Counted from the first letter of the stretch, positions 1 through 12,024 are shown. The stretch is 64,000 nt of DNA from Eustoma russellianum (GCA_036186865.1 AP025067.1:16603079-16667078); one strand, 5' to 3'. Translations and numbers: made by a program. The notes: generated by a model from the sequence alone, not told the origin.

Positions 1-728
1 AGGACGTCCTTGATGAGTTGGAGTGGCCCCTTCTAGCTGATTGGTTGAAAAGGATGCTTGAAAAGTCAAGAACCTGAAATCTGTCTAGTTTTGAGCAGTT
101 TTCTGTTTTGAATTATAACATGACCTTACATTCCGAATTAGCCCTTCCACTTCAAATGAAAATTGTAGATTCTTTTCTGTAGATGTGTTTAGACACCAGA
201 ATGACGTAGTTTGGAGCTGGGACGAGTGAGTTACACCTGTTTGAACTTGACCTGCTTGCAGATGTGGACCTTTGGAAGCAGGTGACTAAGCATCCAGCTT
301 GTTGCAACGATTGTGTAGCTTGATACAGGACTTTTCGGGGAATGTGTTGAACATCAAAATTGTAGCTTATCCTCTTAGCTTTCACCTCCAACTCGAATCA
401 CGTTAATTGGAGTTGTGGTTGATGAGTTATGGCTGACATACTTAGAAGGTGTCATCTTGCCCGGTTGCCCTTTCAACTCAACTTTGTGTTTGAACGTTTG
501 GCCTTTGTTCAATCAAGCTTCCTTGACCTAAAGACAACTCAAACACATCCAAGAACAACACGTACACTATATACAACATGTCGTAACGTGTGTTAGGCTA
601 TAAGAGGCATATACTTGCAGATATGAATAGTCAGACGACCCTTAAACGTTCATGCAAGTTCTACACGTCCTAAAAAACTAACAAAACATGGTGACATGTG
701 TTTGATGCCTCGCGGAGTGAGTGCATCA
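1..728 (-). repeat. 3' LTR of A1-left (partial)
   Basis: Reverse complement of the first part of a family A LTR. It ends at 721-728 with gtgcatca, the complement of the LTR start TGATGCAC, and is followed by a pyrimidine run that is the complement of the purine tract. Base 1 corresponds to about position 14340 in the A1-right 3' LTR (13609-14899), so roughly 560 bp of this LTR lies outside the window. The first 90 bases differ from the other arm at about 5 percent of sites by eye. Confidence 0.88.
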
Positions 729-742
729 CCCCTCCCTTCGAA
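729..742 (-). other. Polypurine tract of A1-left
   Basis: Plus-strand cccctcccttcg directly abuts the LTR start at 728, so the minus strand has a purine-rich tract where plus-strand DNA synthesis would start. The matching tract in A1-right is at 13595-13608. Confidence 0.8.
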
Positions 743-782
743 ATGATTCGTCCTCGAATCTTAAACATACGTAAGGGTTAGG

Positions 783-1127
783 TTACAAAGCTCTACACAA
801 TTGACAACCTCCATCCGGATCAAAGACTAAGACAACAAAGCCACACGGTGATGATGATATGCAATGGAAAGCATTGTGTATAACAAAGTAGAATGGTGAA
901 GATGATGGCATAAAATGTTGTCTTGGATGCATAATTAATCTGAATAAAGCATGGTTACTATTGTAGCACCCAATAACACGTGAAAATACACCATTCAACA
1001 TCTTTAAATCCAAAGTAAGATAGACATCTTCAATGCAAAAGATTAGATCAATTTCATAGTTCAGGCATAACATGTCTAACTTATCATCCATACAACTTTC
1101 TGACCTTAGACACTTGAATACAAACAT
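783..1127 (-). pseudogene. Family A second reading frame, fragment (unknown product)
   Basis: A 114-residue open stretch homologous to the C-terminal half of the A1-right frame at 12899-13507. About 80 percent of residues are the same by eye over the shared 94 residues, and the alignment is gapless. Shared blocks include YEIDLI, CIEDVYLTLDLKMLN and LIMHPRQHF. It runs about 20 residues past the point where the right copy stops. No known domain is recognised. Upstream codons are interrupted, so this copy is broken. Confidence 0.5.
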
Positions 1128-1912
1128 GTAACCACCAGGTCATACACATATGTGATCAAATGTAAGGTATCTATCAAAGAAATCAGATGTCAACATTATC
1201 ACAAGTCAATAAGATTTGAAAAACGGCATGGTATGTTGTGACAAGTTTTCAACATTTTCTTGTTCTTTAACACGTATTTAATGACTCTCCTAGGCGGTTC
1301 TTCAGTCGAAATTCTTGTGTGACAGTATACAGATGCGTTGTGCAAGTAATAAGTGTCACACATCAATGTAAGCCAAGGTAAAGATTCACTTTGTACCTTT
1401 GTGATTCATTGTGTAAATCTTCCACATTTTCATTCAAAATTAACACACCATCAGAAGAGTTAAGCTCAAAGGCATTATCCTCAATGCTTAAAGCATTTTA
1501 CTCAACTCCTCACAATTTGTACAACTTGCGATTCAAGAACTTCAGCAAGTTCTTCAGATAATTCAACATCTACATGTAATTCTTCACAAGTGTATGTTGT
1601 CTGACAGAAGAAATCAGCATTGCATTTCATCATATAATTAATTGTTTCATGCTTATTTACTCTAGGTAAATCATGGACATTGGGATCAACACTTAAAACA
1701 TGTATATCTTGTCAGTTTCAGTTTGTAAAGCAAGTTAATTCTTCACACCTTATCTACAGTTTTATCATGTGACTCAACATTTGATTCATGCAAAACCTTA
1801 GATTCTTGAGCTTGTAATGCAATGAGAACAGATTCACATTCTTTCATGGTTTTCTCAAATTCATTGCATCTGGTTTTGCACATCTCTTAGCTTATCGTCG
1901 TATCTATACAAT

Positions 1913-2104
1913 TCAGTTTCTATAGATACTCTTTTTCAAACATAGCTCTAAGTGATGTAATTGTTCATTTACCATGTGACTAGTGACATTCTCATTTAGG
2001 CCAGCAAAGAACCTTAACATTAATGTTTCTTCATTTTTCAAACGACAGACATTCATTCTTTCTAATTCATCAAACATTTCTTCATAGTACTGAGTTACAC
2101 GCAT
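1913..2104 (-). pseudogene. Gag-like capsid C-terminal fragment of A1-left
   Basis: A 63-residue minus-strand frame containing TQYYEEMFDELERMN and MLRFFAGLNENVTSHMV, the counterpart of residues 70-130 of the frame at 12025-12804. The pattern YY-E-L followed by RF-GLN resembles the capsid C-terminal part of Ty3/gypsy Gag (compare the G copy near 35215-35345). It stops early through a frameshift, so it is a remnant. Confidence 0.6.
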
Positions 2105-2929
2105 GTCCTCTTGGGAATGAGTTTGACACCTGGTGCTCTACAACGCCATTGGTCTATCCACAAACCATTATCTTACCAAAGTGTTGTCATCGTAACTGAG
2201 TTTTGTCATATCTTTTTTTATGCAAAGAACACCCCACAGTGTTCCAATGGTCTCATAAATACTCATGATAGATGGCAAGTAAAGAAACCCAACCAAAAAG
2301 TTGGCAAGATATTTATTTCTACTTTTAAGTTGACAATTGATTAAACAACAATCTTGGACTATCTAAGGGTTTGGACTGAGTTTTGTCATACTCTTTAAGA
2401 AGTATAGAAGTCAAGTGATGTTTAGGCTGGTTCAAGAAAACTAAGGGTTTGTACAAAACAATCCCTTAACTTACTTCAATCCTTTATGCAATCTCAATGG
2501 TAATAAGCGAAAGCCAAGTACACATACACAAGTGCCTCAGTAGGGTTGTTCTTGAAACTTTTTCAACAAAGATCAACACTTTGGGTGATGGTGCTTTTTG
2601 CACAATTTCGTATTTAAGTTCCTCTTTTTTGTGAATTTGGAACTTTTCTAATGTAAGGCTATTCCTCTCCTCCTGTGCAATCTCTCATGCGTCTTGCCTC
2701 TTACTTTATGACGTTGGTTGGCTTTTCTCTCAGTTTCTTTCTCAACAAGCTCTATTTTCTTTCTTTGTGCTTTTTGGCTTTTTTTGGTGAGACTACTGCT
2801 CACAGCCTTTATGAGACATTGCTCACGGCTTTGGTTTGCTTGCACAAGTTTGGTTGTTCTTTTGTGAAAAAGTCCCTTACAACACGACTGAACGCTAGTG
2901 AAGTGACAAGTATTTCACAAATATAACAA

Positions 2930-3817
2930 CCAAGAATGTATAAAGTTCAATGCAAGTTCAGAAAGTGTAATGACAACAAGATGATTCGTTCGGGTTGGCA
3001 AAATAACAATGTGGGCTAAATATGGAAAGACTGATTTTAAATGAGAACCTAAGTCCAACAAAGTCTGTAATCAATTTAAACCAACACAAAGTAAAGGTGA
3101 ATATTTAGCCAACGTCTAAGTATGAACCAATATGCTTGTAATCAATCAATGTGTACTCCTAAGACACGGTTTTTCATGCAAGTTCCTTTTCTTTTTGTTT
3201 GATTTTTTGTTTATATGCCTAAGATGATGTAAACAAGTGTTAAACTACTGGGTTACACTAGTTTGACATGAATTGATATTTGGTTAAGAAACAATGTATT
3301 TGAACTAGTTATACCCTACAGCTGAATGCCATATAATGCTAATGTTTCCTTTTTTTGGTGATTGTTTATCGAAGGACAACAATTGGACAAAAATTATACA
3401 ACCTATAATTACCTAAATACAAGACAACTAAACCTTGGTCACCTACTGAGTTCACGTGAGGAAGGAAAAGAACCAAAAGCCTAAACTGATTTTAGCCTTA
3501 AGTGTTGTGTTTGTTCCTTCTTGTTTTATCAAATAACCAGACTAAACAAGCTATGATCCAATATATTTAAACACTTTAAGGGTGTACAAATACGTTCATG
3601 AGCTGAAACTACAAGAAAAACAAGAGGGATACAAGTTTTAAACTAGGAAAAATTTGTTTGGGATAGGCAGCTAAATGCAATTACCTGGGTGCCTTTTTCC
3701 TTGCTTTTTCCTATGCCAAACTACAAGCAAACTTCAAACAAACTCTAACACATTATATTTCAGCATGTTATGGATGATCATGAAAAGTTTGAGCAAAGTT
3801 TGATGAGAAAACTCACT
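2930..3817 (-). other. Leader (5' untranslated) region of A1-left, distal part
   Basis: Non-coding stretch. It is the reverse complement of roughly 10620-11370 in A1-right; the clearest match is 3180-3330 against 11030-11130. No credible frame is seen. It continues after the N insertion at 9249-9692. Confidence 0.7.
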
Positions 3818-3822
3818 GAAAA

Positions 3823-5151
3823 TGATGCGGTCCAAGGTTGTGCAAAATACAAGACAAAGTTTGTCTTAGTCTAGGTTGCATTGCATGCATCACTTTTCAT
3901 GCATATAGGCGTCTTTCAATAAAATAAACAAATGTATGTCTTGTTTTCTTGGGATCCTTTCTTCCTTGTGTTTGCTTTGCAGGTAAATTAGGTACATGAA
4001 ATTTCCAAGCCTAATCGAAGCTCAAAAGGGCATTATAGGCATGTGCTTCAAAAAGGGAGACAAAAGGAATTTTGTCTTGAGAAGATTGTTTGTCTCCACA
4101 AAGACAAATTCAAATGTGTCCAAAATGGAATTCCATTTTCAAAATCCAGCTCAAATTATCTCCATAGTGGCGCCCAACTTGAAGTTCAAAGATGGAGATT
4201 AAATCGCATTCAAACTTGAAGACAAACTTGAATTTAAATTCAACCATTATTTGAATTCAAGTTTCATCCAATTTGAGATTTACATTTCAATAAATTCTCA
4301 GCCTTATCTTGGTCCATTCCACACGCCATCTGGAGGTTTAGAGGAAGATGAGTCTACAATTCAAAGTTGAACCCAAATTTTGAATTCAAATTCAAACTCA
4401 ATTTGAATTCAAACTTCAACCAACATTTGAATTCAACATCTTAGCCACCTTGAAGCCATCTACACGCCAATTCTTGAAGCAAAGAGGAGATGAGATTAGA
4501 ATTCAAAGTTAAACCCAATTTGAATTCAAATTCAAACTCAATTCGAATTAAAATTTGAACCAACCTTCGAATTCAATCCAACCACCTTATCATCATCAAA
4601 TCAGGTCTCAAACACCTCCATTTAGTCATCATACATGGCTGGAAGAGAGAAGTTGGCATTCTACAAGCAAATTCAAGTTTTAGCTAGAATTTATCTTGGT
4701 TTGAATTTCAACCAGATTTTAAATTTAAACATTTGGTAGCTAGCATTATTTGAAATAATTTCTAGCCATTCTAAGGCTTGAGGAGCACGTTTTCTAGTAT
4801 ATAAATAGGGCCTTTTGGCCGAATGTCAGGAACAACTTTTGATGAATAACATTCCTGATATTTTCTTCACTTTGTGTGAGACTTTGTTTTCTTGGTTTTG
4901 CATTAAAAACCTAAGTTAAGATTCTTCAAAATTGAGCATTTTGAAGGTGTTTCCATTGCTAAAAGGTGCCGTCCATGAGGGCCATATTGGTTTGTCTGAT
5001 CAACGACCATCTTGAAGTGTTGGTCTTGCTCACTTGATCCACATGTTTTTATCACTAAGGAAGCAAGGGGAAGTCTTCTTCCTTGTGCCTAACCCTTTGT
5101 GAAGGACGTTTGGAAGGTGGAATTATTGGAGCCCACGTCTTGCACGCATCA
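3823..5151 (+). repeat. 5' LTR of N
   Basis: 1329 bp, TG...CA. The first ~130 bp are unlike family C LTRs; from about 3940 onward it follows family C (splice-like CAG/GTAAATTAGGTACATG block, GAATTC-rich arrays, TATA box, U5). It lacks the Pol-tail coding segment that family C LTRs carry in U3. Confidence 0.92.
4798..4808 (+). promoter_or_regulatory. TATA box in 5' LTR of N
   Basis: TATATAAATAG at the expected U3/R position; the 3' LTR has TATAAATAG at 8891-8899. The following block is conserved in family C LTRs and should hold the transcription start. Inferred from position and motif. Confidence 0.6.
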
Positions 5152-5154
5152 AAT

Positions 5155-5166
5155 TGGTATCAGAGC
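5155..5166 (+). other. Primer-binding site of N (initiator tRNA-Met)
   Basis: TGGTATCAGAGC begins three bases after the 5' LTR end and is complementary to the 3' end of plant initiator tRNA-Met, the usual minus-strand primer for plant LTR elements. Confidence 0.9.
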
Positions 5167-6492
5167 TAGGTTACTCTATTCCACCATCTATCATTTCCTT
5201 TTCGTTTGAGTCTAGTCATTTCAAGTTCAGTTGTGTCCTTCTTCTATCCCTAATTCTACACGTCTTGCATTTCATACAAAAAAACGTCCAAACCATTGCT
5301 TTGAGCCTTTGCATTTTGGTGCATTTTGTTTTCATCATTCAAGTGTCATCTCTTTTATTTTCCTTTGGCGTCACATTTGTTTTGAATCATTCCAACTTGA
5401 ACAAATTAGGGTTTGTTGCATCTAGGTCTCATTCAGCCTTCTTTAAAAAAAAAACGTTACAACCATCAGCTTATAAAGCTACCTCGGTTTCAAATCATCT
5501 TGTTGCTACCGAAGCTTTCAGTTGGTGATGATTGTATGCCTCTTATGATTCATATTGTGATTGATTTCATGCTCCAATCGTGCTGATCATACATGTGAAA
5601 ACCACTTCCACAACAAACGCAAAAGCTGAAAAACCGCCACTCAAAACCCTAATCTCGGTTACCCACAATACCCTAACTGAAATTTATCCTCATTCACATT
5701 CCCGTGCACAATATTGCATATTTGAGATTACCTTTGGCTGAAATCGGAAGTTCCTTGCCAGGGTTTGTCAAGAACAACGTTTGAACAAAAGAAGAGAAGT
5801 TACGTTTTCTTGCCTTGAACAAAAAAAAAGAAAATCTGAAACTTGCGTGAGTTGAAAACAGCAAGAAGAGAAGGACAAAAAATGTGAAAAGAAAAGGGGA
5901 GAAAGCATTTGTGCATTATTTGAAATTTTTGGTACAATTTGGCAACCTTGGATACCATCTCCTATTTTATTACACCCCAACCGCCCTTACACCTTTATTT
6001 TCCTTCCATTGCTCTTCTTGAACCAATCACACACTTGGTTGCTCGATTATTGCATGACTTGAACCATTTTGTGGATAGTAAGTGCATGGAATCAAAATTA
6101 ACTAAAGATTGCCCACGACAACCCTTAGTTCATCCTTGGTTCAGCCTTATGCATCAATTTTGGTTGCTTATTTTCTTTGAATCTTAGTAGAAAGTTCAAG
6201 CTTGTTTCCATTTCACTTGATTCTGTTTTGATACTATTTGGTGCAACTTGAAAGCACTCGGGAGAAACAAGTGGAGATCGTTGTGATTTGGAGAAGCATT
6301 GGCAAAACACTTTCTTAATTGATCACTTTGAGCATTCTTAACTTCAGGTTACCCAAGAAACGAAGTCGTAAGAGAGTGGAAATTAAAGAAAGAGGAGTGC
6401 CCGCATTTTGTTTTCACTAACGTAACGAAATCTCTTTTGTCTTTGTGTTAGTTTTTCCTTTCTTTGTTTGCTTGATTAACTTCAGGTTATTC
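5167..6492 (+). other. Leader (5' untranslated) region of N
   Basis: About 1.3 kb without a believable frame, homologous to the G leader (32758-34424). Shared tracts include the first 100 bp after the primer site and the segment near 5940-6350 with a purine-rich tail. Acceptor-like TTAACTTCAG occurs at about 6335 and again just before the ATG at 6493. Confidence 0.7.
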
Positions 6493-7700
6493 ATGGATTC
6501 CATGGAAGATGACGTTAGAGACCTCTATCCCGTAACGGTAAAAGGCTCCAATCAAGCTTATTACGAAATTGCATACGATTCGCAGGATTTTAGTGTTGGT
6601 ATTGAGCATGATTCTTATGATGATGATTCTTTTCAATTGATAAACATGTCATTCATGATAATAAAGTTGATGTGCTGAATGAACATGATTGTGTGAAGAT
6701 CTTAGAACGTAATGCTGACATCCGTAAGAAATTTATAGCACAAAAGGAACACAACTTTGAAATCCTTTTTAGAAGAACAAAAGGTACACAGATTAGACCT
6801 TCTTAATAAATTGCAGAGTCTTAGGAGATTTGTCGATGTTCGTAGTGTTCATATGCATGAGACTGACTTGCGTACTGAAAGTGATGAGCATGAATCTAAA
6901 GTTGTTTGTGCTTCGCGTGATTCACATGATATGCTTGATTTACATGCTGATTTACAAGATGATTGGAGTAAAATTTCAAGTGAGAATAATGATGTCTTAG
7001 GTGACGAACATGACAATGTTGAGAAGCATGAATGGGTTGTCTATAATAATCCTTTGTTTGAATGTTTTGATAGTGACGTTCCATCCCATGAAAATTCCAA
7101 TTTACATGAGTATGAATATGGAATTCCACTTGACGTTACGTTGCAAACTGATTTTGAGGATAATAATCTGGATGTTAGTGCTAATTTGTGCTTTGATGAA
7201 CAAGATAGTTTAAATTCACCGGATTGGAAGTTTTAAGGAGCGCCAATGACAATAATGGCGACATGAATATCACAACTCCAAACACGCTATTTTTGTCACC
7301 ACATCATGATACATCATCTGACATTCATGTGCTGACCTTGTGTGAGGATCAAATGCACGATAACCATGAGCTTTTATTGGTTATATATCCTAAAAACGCT
7401 AGAAAGAAACCTATGTTGAACACTCTTATCATGCACACCCTATAGGATTTGATGATGCGTATTATCAACTAAAATTTGAAAATTTGATCCTAATGCATCC
7501 AAAATATGTGAGGAAGAGGACTTACTTATTGTCGATGCATGACCAAATCAGCTTTTATGAGTTGCTAAGAACATGTTTTGTCATTGCATTACTCATTCAC
7601 CCTAAACATCTTAGGATGAAAGTGTGCATACATGTGAGACTTGTATCTTTGTTGCATTATTGAGGATCTTTCTCCCGCATGACATATACGCTAAGATTCG
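6493..7700 (+). pseudogene. Acidic reading frame of N, unknown function, broken
   Basis: A frame opens at ATG 6493 (start MDSMEDDVRDLYP), is shifted near 6640, continues with a lysine-rich piece (ADIRKKF) to about 6755, shifts again into the 159-residue stretch 6757-7236, then continues through 7224-7445 and further shifted pieces. The product is rich in Asp, Glu, His and Asn and has a possible short coiled coil near FLEEQKVHRLDLLNKLQSL. No zinc knuckle, protease or polymerase motif is present. It sits where gag-pol sits in G. Codons still read as protein-like over about 1 kb, suggesting past selection; function is unknown. Confidence 0.5.
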
Positions 7701-7713
7701 AGAAGAATCTTTT

Positions 7714-7732
7714 CTAGGAAGGAAGGAGGGAA
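7714..7732 (+). other. Polypurine tract of N
   Basis: Purine run of G/A bases (aggaaggaaggagggaa) immediately before the 3' LTR start at 7733, the expected plus-strand primer. Confidence 0.85.
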
Positions 7733-9243
7733 TGATGCGGTCCAAGGTGTTCAAAATACAAGACAAAGTTTGTCTTAGTCTTAGGTTGCATTTCATGCAT
7801 CACTTTTCATGCATATAGGCGTCTTTCAACAAAATAAACAAATGTATGTCTTGTTTTCTTGTGATCGTTGCTTCCTTGTGTTTGTCTTGTAGGTAACTAG
7901 GTACGTAATAAGGTACATGGTCCAAGGTGTGCAAAATACAAGACATAGTTTGTCTTAGTCTTAGGTTGCATTCCATGCATCACTTTTATGCATATAGGCG
8001 TCTTTCAATAAAATAAACAAATGTGTGTCTTGTTTTCTTGGGATCCTTGCTTCTTTGTGTTTGCTTTGCTGGTAAATTAGGCACATGAAATTTCCAAGCC
8101 TAATGGAAGCTCAAAAGGGCATTACAGGCGTGTGCTTCAAAAAGGGAGACAAAAGGAATGTTGTCTTGAGAAGAACGTTTGTCTCCACAAAGACAAATTC
8201 AAATGTGTCCAAGATGGAATTCCATTTTCAAAATCCAGCTCAAATTATCTCCATAGTGACGCCCAACTTGAAGTTCAAAGATGGAGATTAAATCGCATTC
8301 AAACTTGAAGACAAGCTTGAATTTAAATTCAACCATTATTTGAATTCAAGTTTCATCCAATTTGAGATTTACATTTCAATAAATTCTCAGCCTTATCTTG
8401 GTCCATTCCACACGCCATCTTGGAGGTTAAGAGGAAGATGAGTCTACAATTCAAAGTTGAACCCAAATTTGAATTCAAATTCAAACTCAATTTGAATTCA
8501 AACTTCAACCAACATTTGAATTCAACATCTTAGCCACCCTGAAGCCATCTACACGCCATTCTTGAAGCAAGGAGGAGATGAGATCACAATTCAAAGTTAA
8601 ACTCAAATTTGAATTCAAATTCAAACTCAATTCGAATTCAAATTTGAACCAACCTTTGAATTCAAATCCAACCACTTTATCATCATCAAATCAGGTCTCA
8701 AACACCTCCATTTAGTCATTATACACGGCTGGAAGAGAGAAGTTGGCATTCTACAAGCAAATTCAAGTTTTAGCTAGAATTTATCTTGGTTTGAATTTCA
8801 ACCAGATTTTAAATTTAAACATTTGGTAGCTAGCATTATTTGAAATAATTTCTAGCCATTCTAAGGCTTGAGGAGCACGTTTTTCTAGTCTATAAATAGG
8901 GCCTTTTGGCCGAATATTAGGAACAACTTTTGATGAATAACAATTCTTGATATTTTCTTCACTTTGTGTGAGACTTTGTTTTCTTGGTTTTGAATTAAAA
9001 ACCTAAGTTAAGATCCTTCAAAATTGAGCATTTTGAAGGTGTTTCCATTGATAAAAGGTGCCGTCCATGAGGGCCATATTGGTTTGCCTGATCAACGACC
9101 ATCTTGAAGTGTTGGTCTTGCTCACTTGATCCACACGTTTTTATCACTAAGGAAGCAAGGGGAAGTCTTATTCCTTATGCCTAACCCTTTGTGAAGGACG
9201 TTTGGAAGGTGGAATTGTTGGAGCCCACGTCTTGCACGCATCA
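7733..9243 (+). repeat. 3' LTR of N, with internal 180-bp tandem duplication
   Basis: 1511 bp, about 180 bp longer than the 5' LTR, because the U3 start is duplicated: GGTCCAAGG recurs at 7739 and 7919 and the following 180 bp repeat with few differences. Otherwise collinear with the 5' LTR. As both LTRs are copied from one template at insertion, the duplication (or its loss from the 5' LTR) should post-date insertion. Confidence 0.9.
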
Positions 9244-9248
9244 GAAAA

Positions 9249-9692
9249 TGGGCTGCCAATTCAAACTGCACGGCTGGGACACAAACATGACACACTTGCA
9301 TGTTTCTTGCTTTTTCTCAAACCAAACATTATCAAATCACCAAACCAACTTTACCACATCATAATCAAATGTCCAGTAGGTGATTGATCAAGTTTTATGC
9401 TTAGGTTGTTAGGAAAAAAACAAGAAAACAAGATTCAAACTTCTACACAAAAACAGAATTTCAGAACCTAGTGACTAACTGGCTGTTTTTGGTATTTCTG
9501 ATTTTTATGACTCATAAAACGCCTAAACAAGTACTAAAAATCATTAGCTAACATCTTAAACTATGTTTTAGACTAATTTCAAGGGCTGGAATCCTAAGGA
9601 AATCGCATGAACACATGAGCTAAACAAACTGCCTACAGTAGAAAAATTTCAGCAACATAAACAAAGATAAATGAGATGAAGAATACCTTATA
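9249..9692 (-). other. Leader of A1-left, proximal part
   Basis: Non-coding. It is the reverse complement of about 10207-10460 of A1-right and continues the leader interrupted by N. Confidence 0.75.
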
Positions 9693-9704
9693 GCTCTGAT
9701 ACCA
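9693..9704 (-). other. Primer-binding site of A1-left
   Basis: Plus-strand gctctgatacca, the complement of TGGTATCAGAGC, two bases from the LTR end at 9707. It fixes the orientation of A1-left as minus. Confidence 0.88.
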
Positions 9705-9706
9705 CT

Positions 9707-10083
9707 TGACGCACAAACATTCAGCTATCATAGGACCTTTCTTCAACTCAATAAACCAGCTGGAACCAAGAAAGAAGATGCAAAACATTCATGGAACACC
9801 AAGCTATCCAACCTGTCCAGATTTCAGCCGAATAGATGAACTCTTCAGCAAATGACTTCAACTTGAGTGAGCAAGCCTTAAACCCTCTCAAACAATATCC
9901 ATCCCAAGCATATGAAGTAATACAATCAAGAATTAGTTCAAGTTTCTTGAGGGGAATCAAAGATTCAAGTAAAAAAAATGAAAACAGTTTTTGGGAGCAA
10001 AGTTGCTATTTTTTTTTGTGTTCTGAAAATCTGAGGCTACCAACGTTTTTCTACCTTAAATAAGCTAAGCTAAACTTCTAAAT
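9707..10083 (-). repeat. Truncated 5' LTR of A1-left
   Basis: Starts on the plus strand with tgacgcac, complement of the U5 end (one mismatch). It follows the reverse complement of 14899 back to about 14525, then homology stops. Only about 375 of about 1290 bp remain. It abuts a ~20-bp unassigned sequence and the opposite-facing LTR fragment at 10104. Confidence 0.8.
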
Positions 10084-10103
10084 GAAGATAAATATGTACA
10101 TGG

Positions 10104-10192
10104 TCCATGAATGTTTTGCACATTCCTTCTTGGTTCCAACTGGTTTATTGAGTTGAAGAAATGTCCAATAATAGCTGAGTATTTGTGCATCA
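10104..10192 (+). repeat. Truncated 5' LTR of A1-right
   Basis: Matches only the last ~90 bp of the family A LTR (14808-14899). Ends in GCATCA at 10192, followed by a degenerate primer site. Confidence 0.8.
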
Positions 10193-10194
10193 TG

Positions 10195-10206
10195 CGGTAT
10201 CAGAGC
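10195..10206 (+). other. Primer-binding site of A1-right
   Basis: cggtatcagagc, one change (first base) from the initiator tRNA-Met complement. Confidence 0.8.
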
Positions 10207-12024
10207 TATAGATATTCTTCATCTCATTTATCCTTGTTTATGTTGCTGAAATTTGTCTACCGTAGGCAGTTTGTTAGCTCAGGTGTTCATGCGATTTCAT
10301 TAGGATTCCAGCCTTGAATTTAGTCTAAAACATAGTTTAAGATGCTAGGTTATGATGTATAACACCTGTTTAGAATTTTTATTAGTTGCTGAAATTCAGA
10401 AAAACCAAAAACAGTAATTAAGGGTTATGTTTACCGTTTTGATTTTTTGTTGTTTCCAACTTTTAGATTATGTTTGTAACTTTTGTTTGCTGGACATCTT
10501 TGAATATAAACTAGTTCAACTATTCCCTAGATGTTTGAATATGTTGAATTGAAGCTTGTTTAGCATTCAATAGTCATTAAAAGCAGAAAACGTAACAATA
10601 GTTTAGATAGGTAGAAGTTCTGTTTTCAGCCTTGTTGTTCTGTTTATGTAAGTTTGTGTTTGAGAGTCTTTTATGGTCATAACTTGTGTAATGCATCTAT
10701 TAGGAGTTCAAACAGGTTATGGTAGTGTTTGATTAAGTAAAATATGAACATTTAAAGACTTGAAAGCCAACAAGCAGGTAGACGAAATTAAAAGTGTCAA
10801 ACAGCATGTTAGTTGATTTGGTTCTGATTTGCTTGAATGAAATCATCATCAACTTAACTTAGATTCTGTTTGTGTGTCATGAATTTAGCTAGTTCCACTT
10901 GTGCAAATTGTTTCTAGTTATTTACATTAGGATAAAACTGAAAATCATCAAAAGATAGTTCACATTTTGTAACCTGTGTGCATTCAGCCGTAGGTTTAAT
11001 TAGTCAACAGCCTATAGTTACTTAACCTTTGTTCATTTCATGTCAAACTAGTATAACCTCAGTAGTTTAACTTGTTTACATCATCTTAGGCATATAAACC
11101 AAAAATCAAACAAAAAGAAAAGGAACTTGAATGCAAACCGTGGCTTAGGAGTACACACATTGATTGATTACAAGCATATTGGTTCATACTTAAACGTTGG
11201 CTGAATATTCAACTTTACTTTGTGTTGGTTTAAATTGATTAAAGACTTTGTTGGACTTAGGTTCTCATTTAAAATCAGTCTTTCCATATTTTAGCCCACA
11301 TTGTTATATTGCCAACCTGAACGAATCATCTTGTTGTCATTACACTTTCTGTATTTGCATTGACCTTTATACGTTCTTGGTTGTTATATTTGTGAAATAC
11401 TTGTCACTTCACTAGCGTTCAATCGTGTTGTAAAGGGAACTTTTTCACAAAAGAACAACCAAAACTTGTGCAAGAAACCCAAAGCCGTGAACAATGTCTC
11501 ATAAAGGCTGTGAGCAGTAGTCTCACCAAACAAGCCAAAAAGCACAAAGAAAGAAAATAGAGCTTGTTTGAGAAAGAAACTGAGAGAAATAGAGCTTGTT
11601 TGAGAAAGAAACTGAGAGAAAAGCCAACCTACGTCATAAAAGTAAGAGGCAAGACGCATGAGAGATTGCACAAGAGGAGAGGAATAGCCTTACATTAGAA
11701 AAGTTCCAAATTCACAAAAAGAGGAGCTTAGAAACGAAATTTGCGCAAAAGTACCATCAGCCAAAGTGTTGATCTTTGTTGAAAAAGTTTCAGGAACAAA
11801 CCCTTACGGGGCACTTGTGTATGTGTACTTGGCTTTCGCTTTATTACCATTGAGATTGCATAAAGATTGAAGTAAGTTAAGGGATTGTTTTGTACAAACC
11901 CTTAGTTTTCTTGATCCGGCCTAAACATCACTTGACTTCTATGCTTCTTTGATTCTTAGATAGTCCAAAATTGCTGTTTAATAAATTGTCAACTTAAAGT
12001 AGAAGTAAATATCTTGTCAACTTT
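10207..12024 (+). other. Leader of A1-right
   Basis: About 1.8 kb with no credible frame, homologous in inverse orientation to 2930-3817 plus 9249-9692. It contains a perfect 32-bp tandem duplication at 11557-11588 and 11589-11620 (unit starting atagagcttg) that is single in the other arm. Confidence 0.7.

Larger units (their letters stand above)
3823..9243 (+). mobile_element. N: complete non-autonomous LTR retrotransposon nested in A1-left
   Basis: Bounded by TGATGCGG (3823) and CGCATCA (9243) and flanked by the identical 5-bp duplication GAAAA (3818-3822 and 9244-9248), so both ends are intact. Order: 5' LTR 3823-5151, primer site 5155-5166, leader, acidic reading frames 6493 to about 7700, purine tract, 3' LTR 7733-9243. 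U5, primer-site context and leader closely match gypsy element G, but gag, protease, RT and integrase are absent. It presumably depends on enzymes of the G/D family. Total 5421 bp. Confidence 0.92.
1..10083 (-). mobile_element. A1-left: non-autonomous LTR element, family A, minus strand, cut by window edge and split by N
   Basis: Read on the minus strand this is a family A element in the order partial 5' LTR (10083-9707), primer site, about 1.8 kb of leader, gag-like and unknown reading frames, purine tract, 3' LTR (728 to beyond 1). Element N (3823-9243) interrupts it. Its sequence matches A1-right (10104-14899) on the opposite strand over essentially the whole length, so the two form a large imperfect inverted repeat. 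No protease, reverse transcriptase, RNase H or integrase is present. It is non-autonomous and decayed; the minus-strand frames at 783-1127 and 1913-2104 are remnants. The outer end lies left of the window. Confidence 0.85.

Noticed and set aside
2675..2926. 83-residue hydrophobic frame resembling a signal peptide plus membrane segment
   Set aside because: It lies in family A leader sequence; the matching segment in A1-right (11384-11700) does not preserve the same frame, so it is a chance frame.
5154..5528. 124-residue hydrophobic frame right after the N primer site
   Set aside because: It starts within the primer site and is in the non-coding leader; the G and D equivalents have shifted or broken frames with no conservation of residues.
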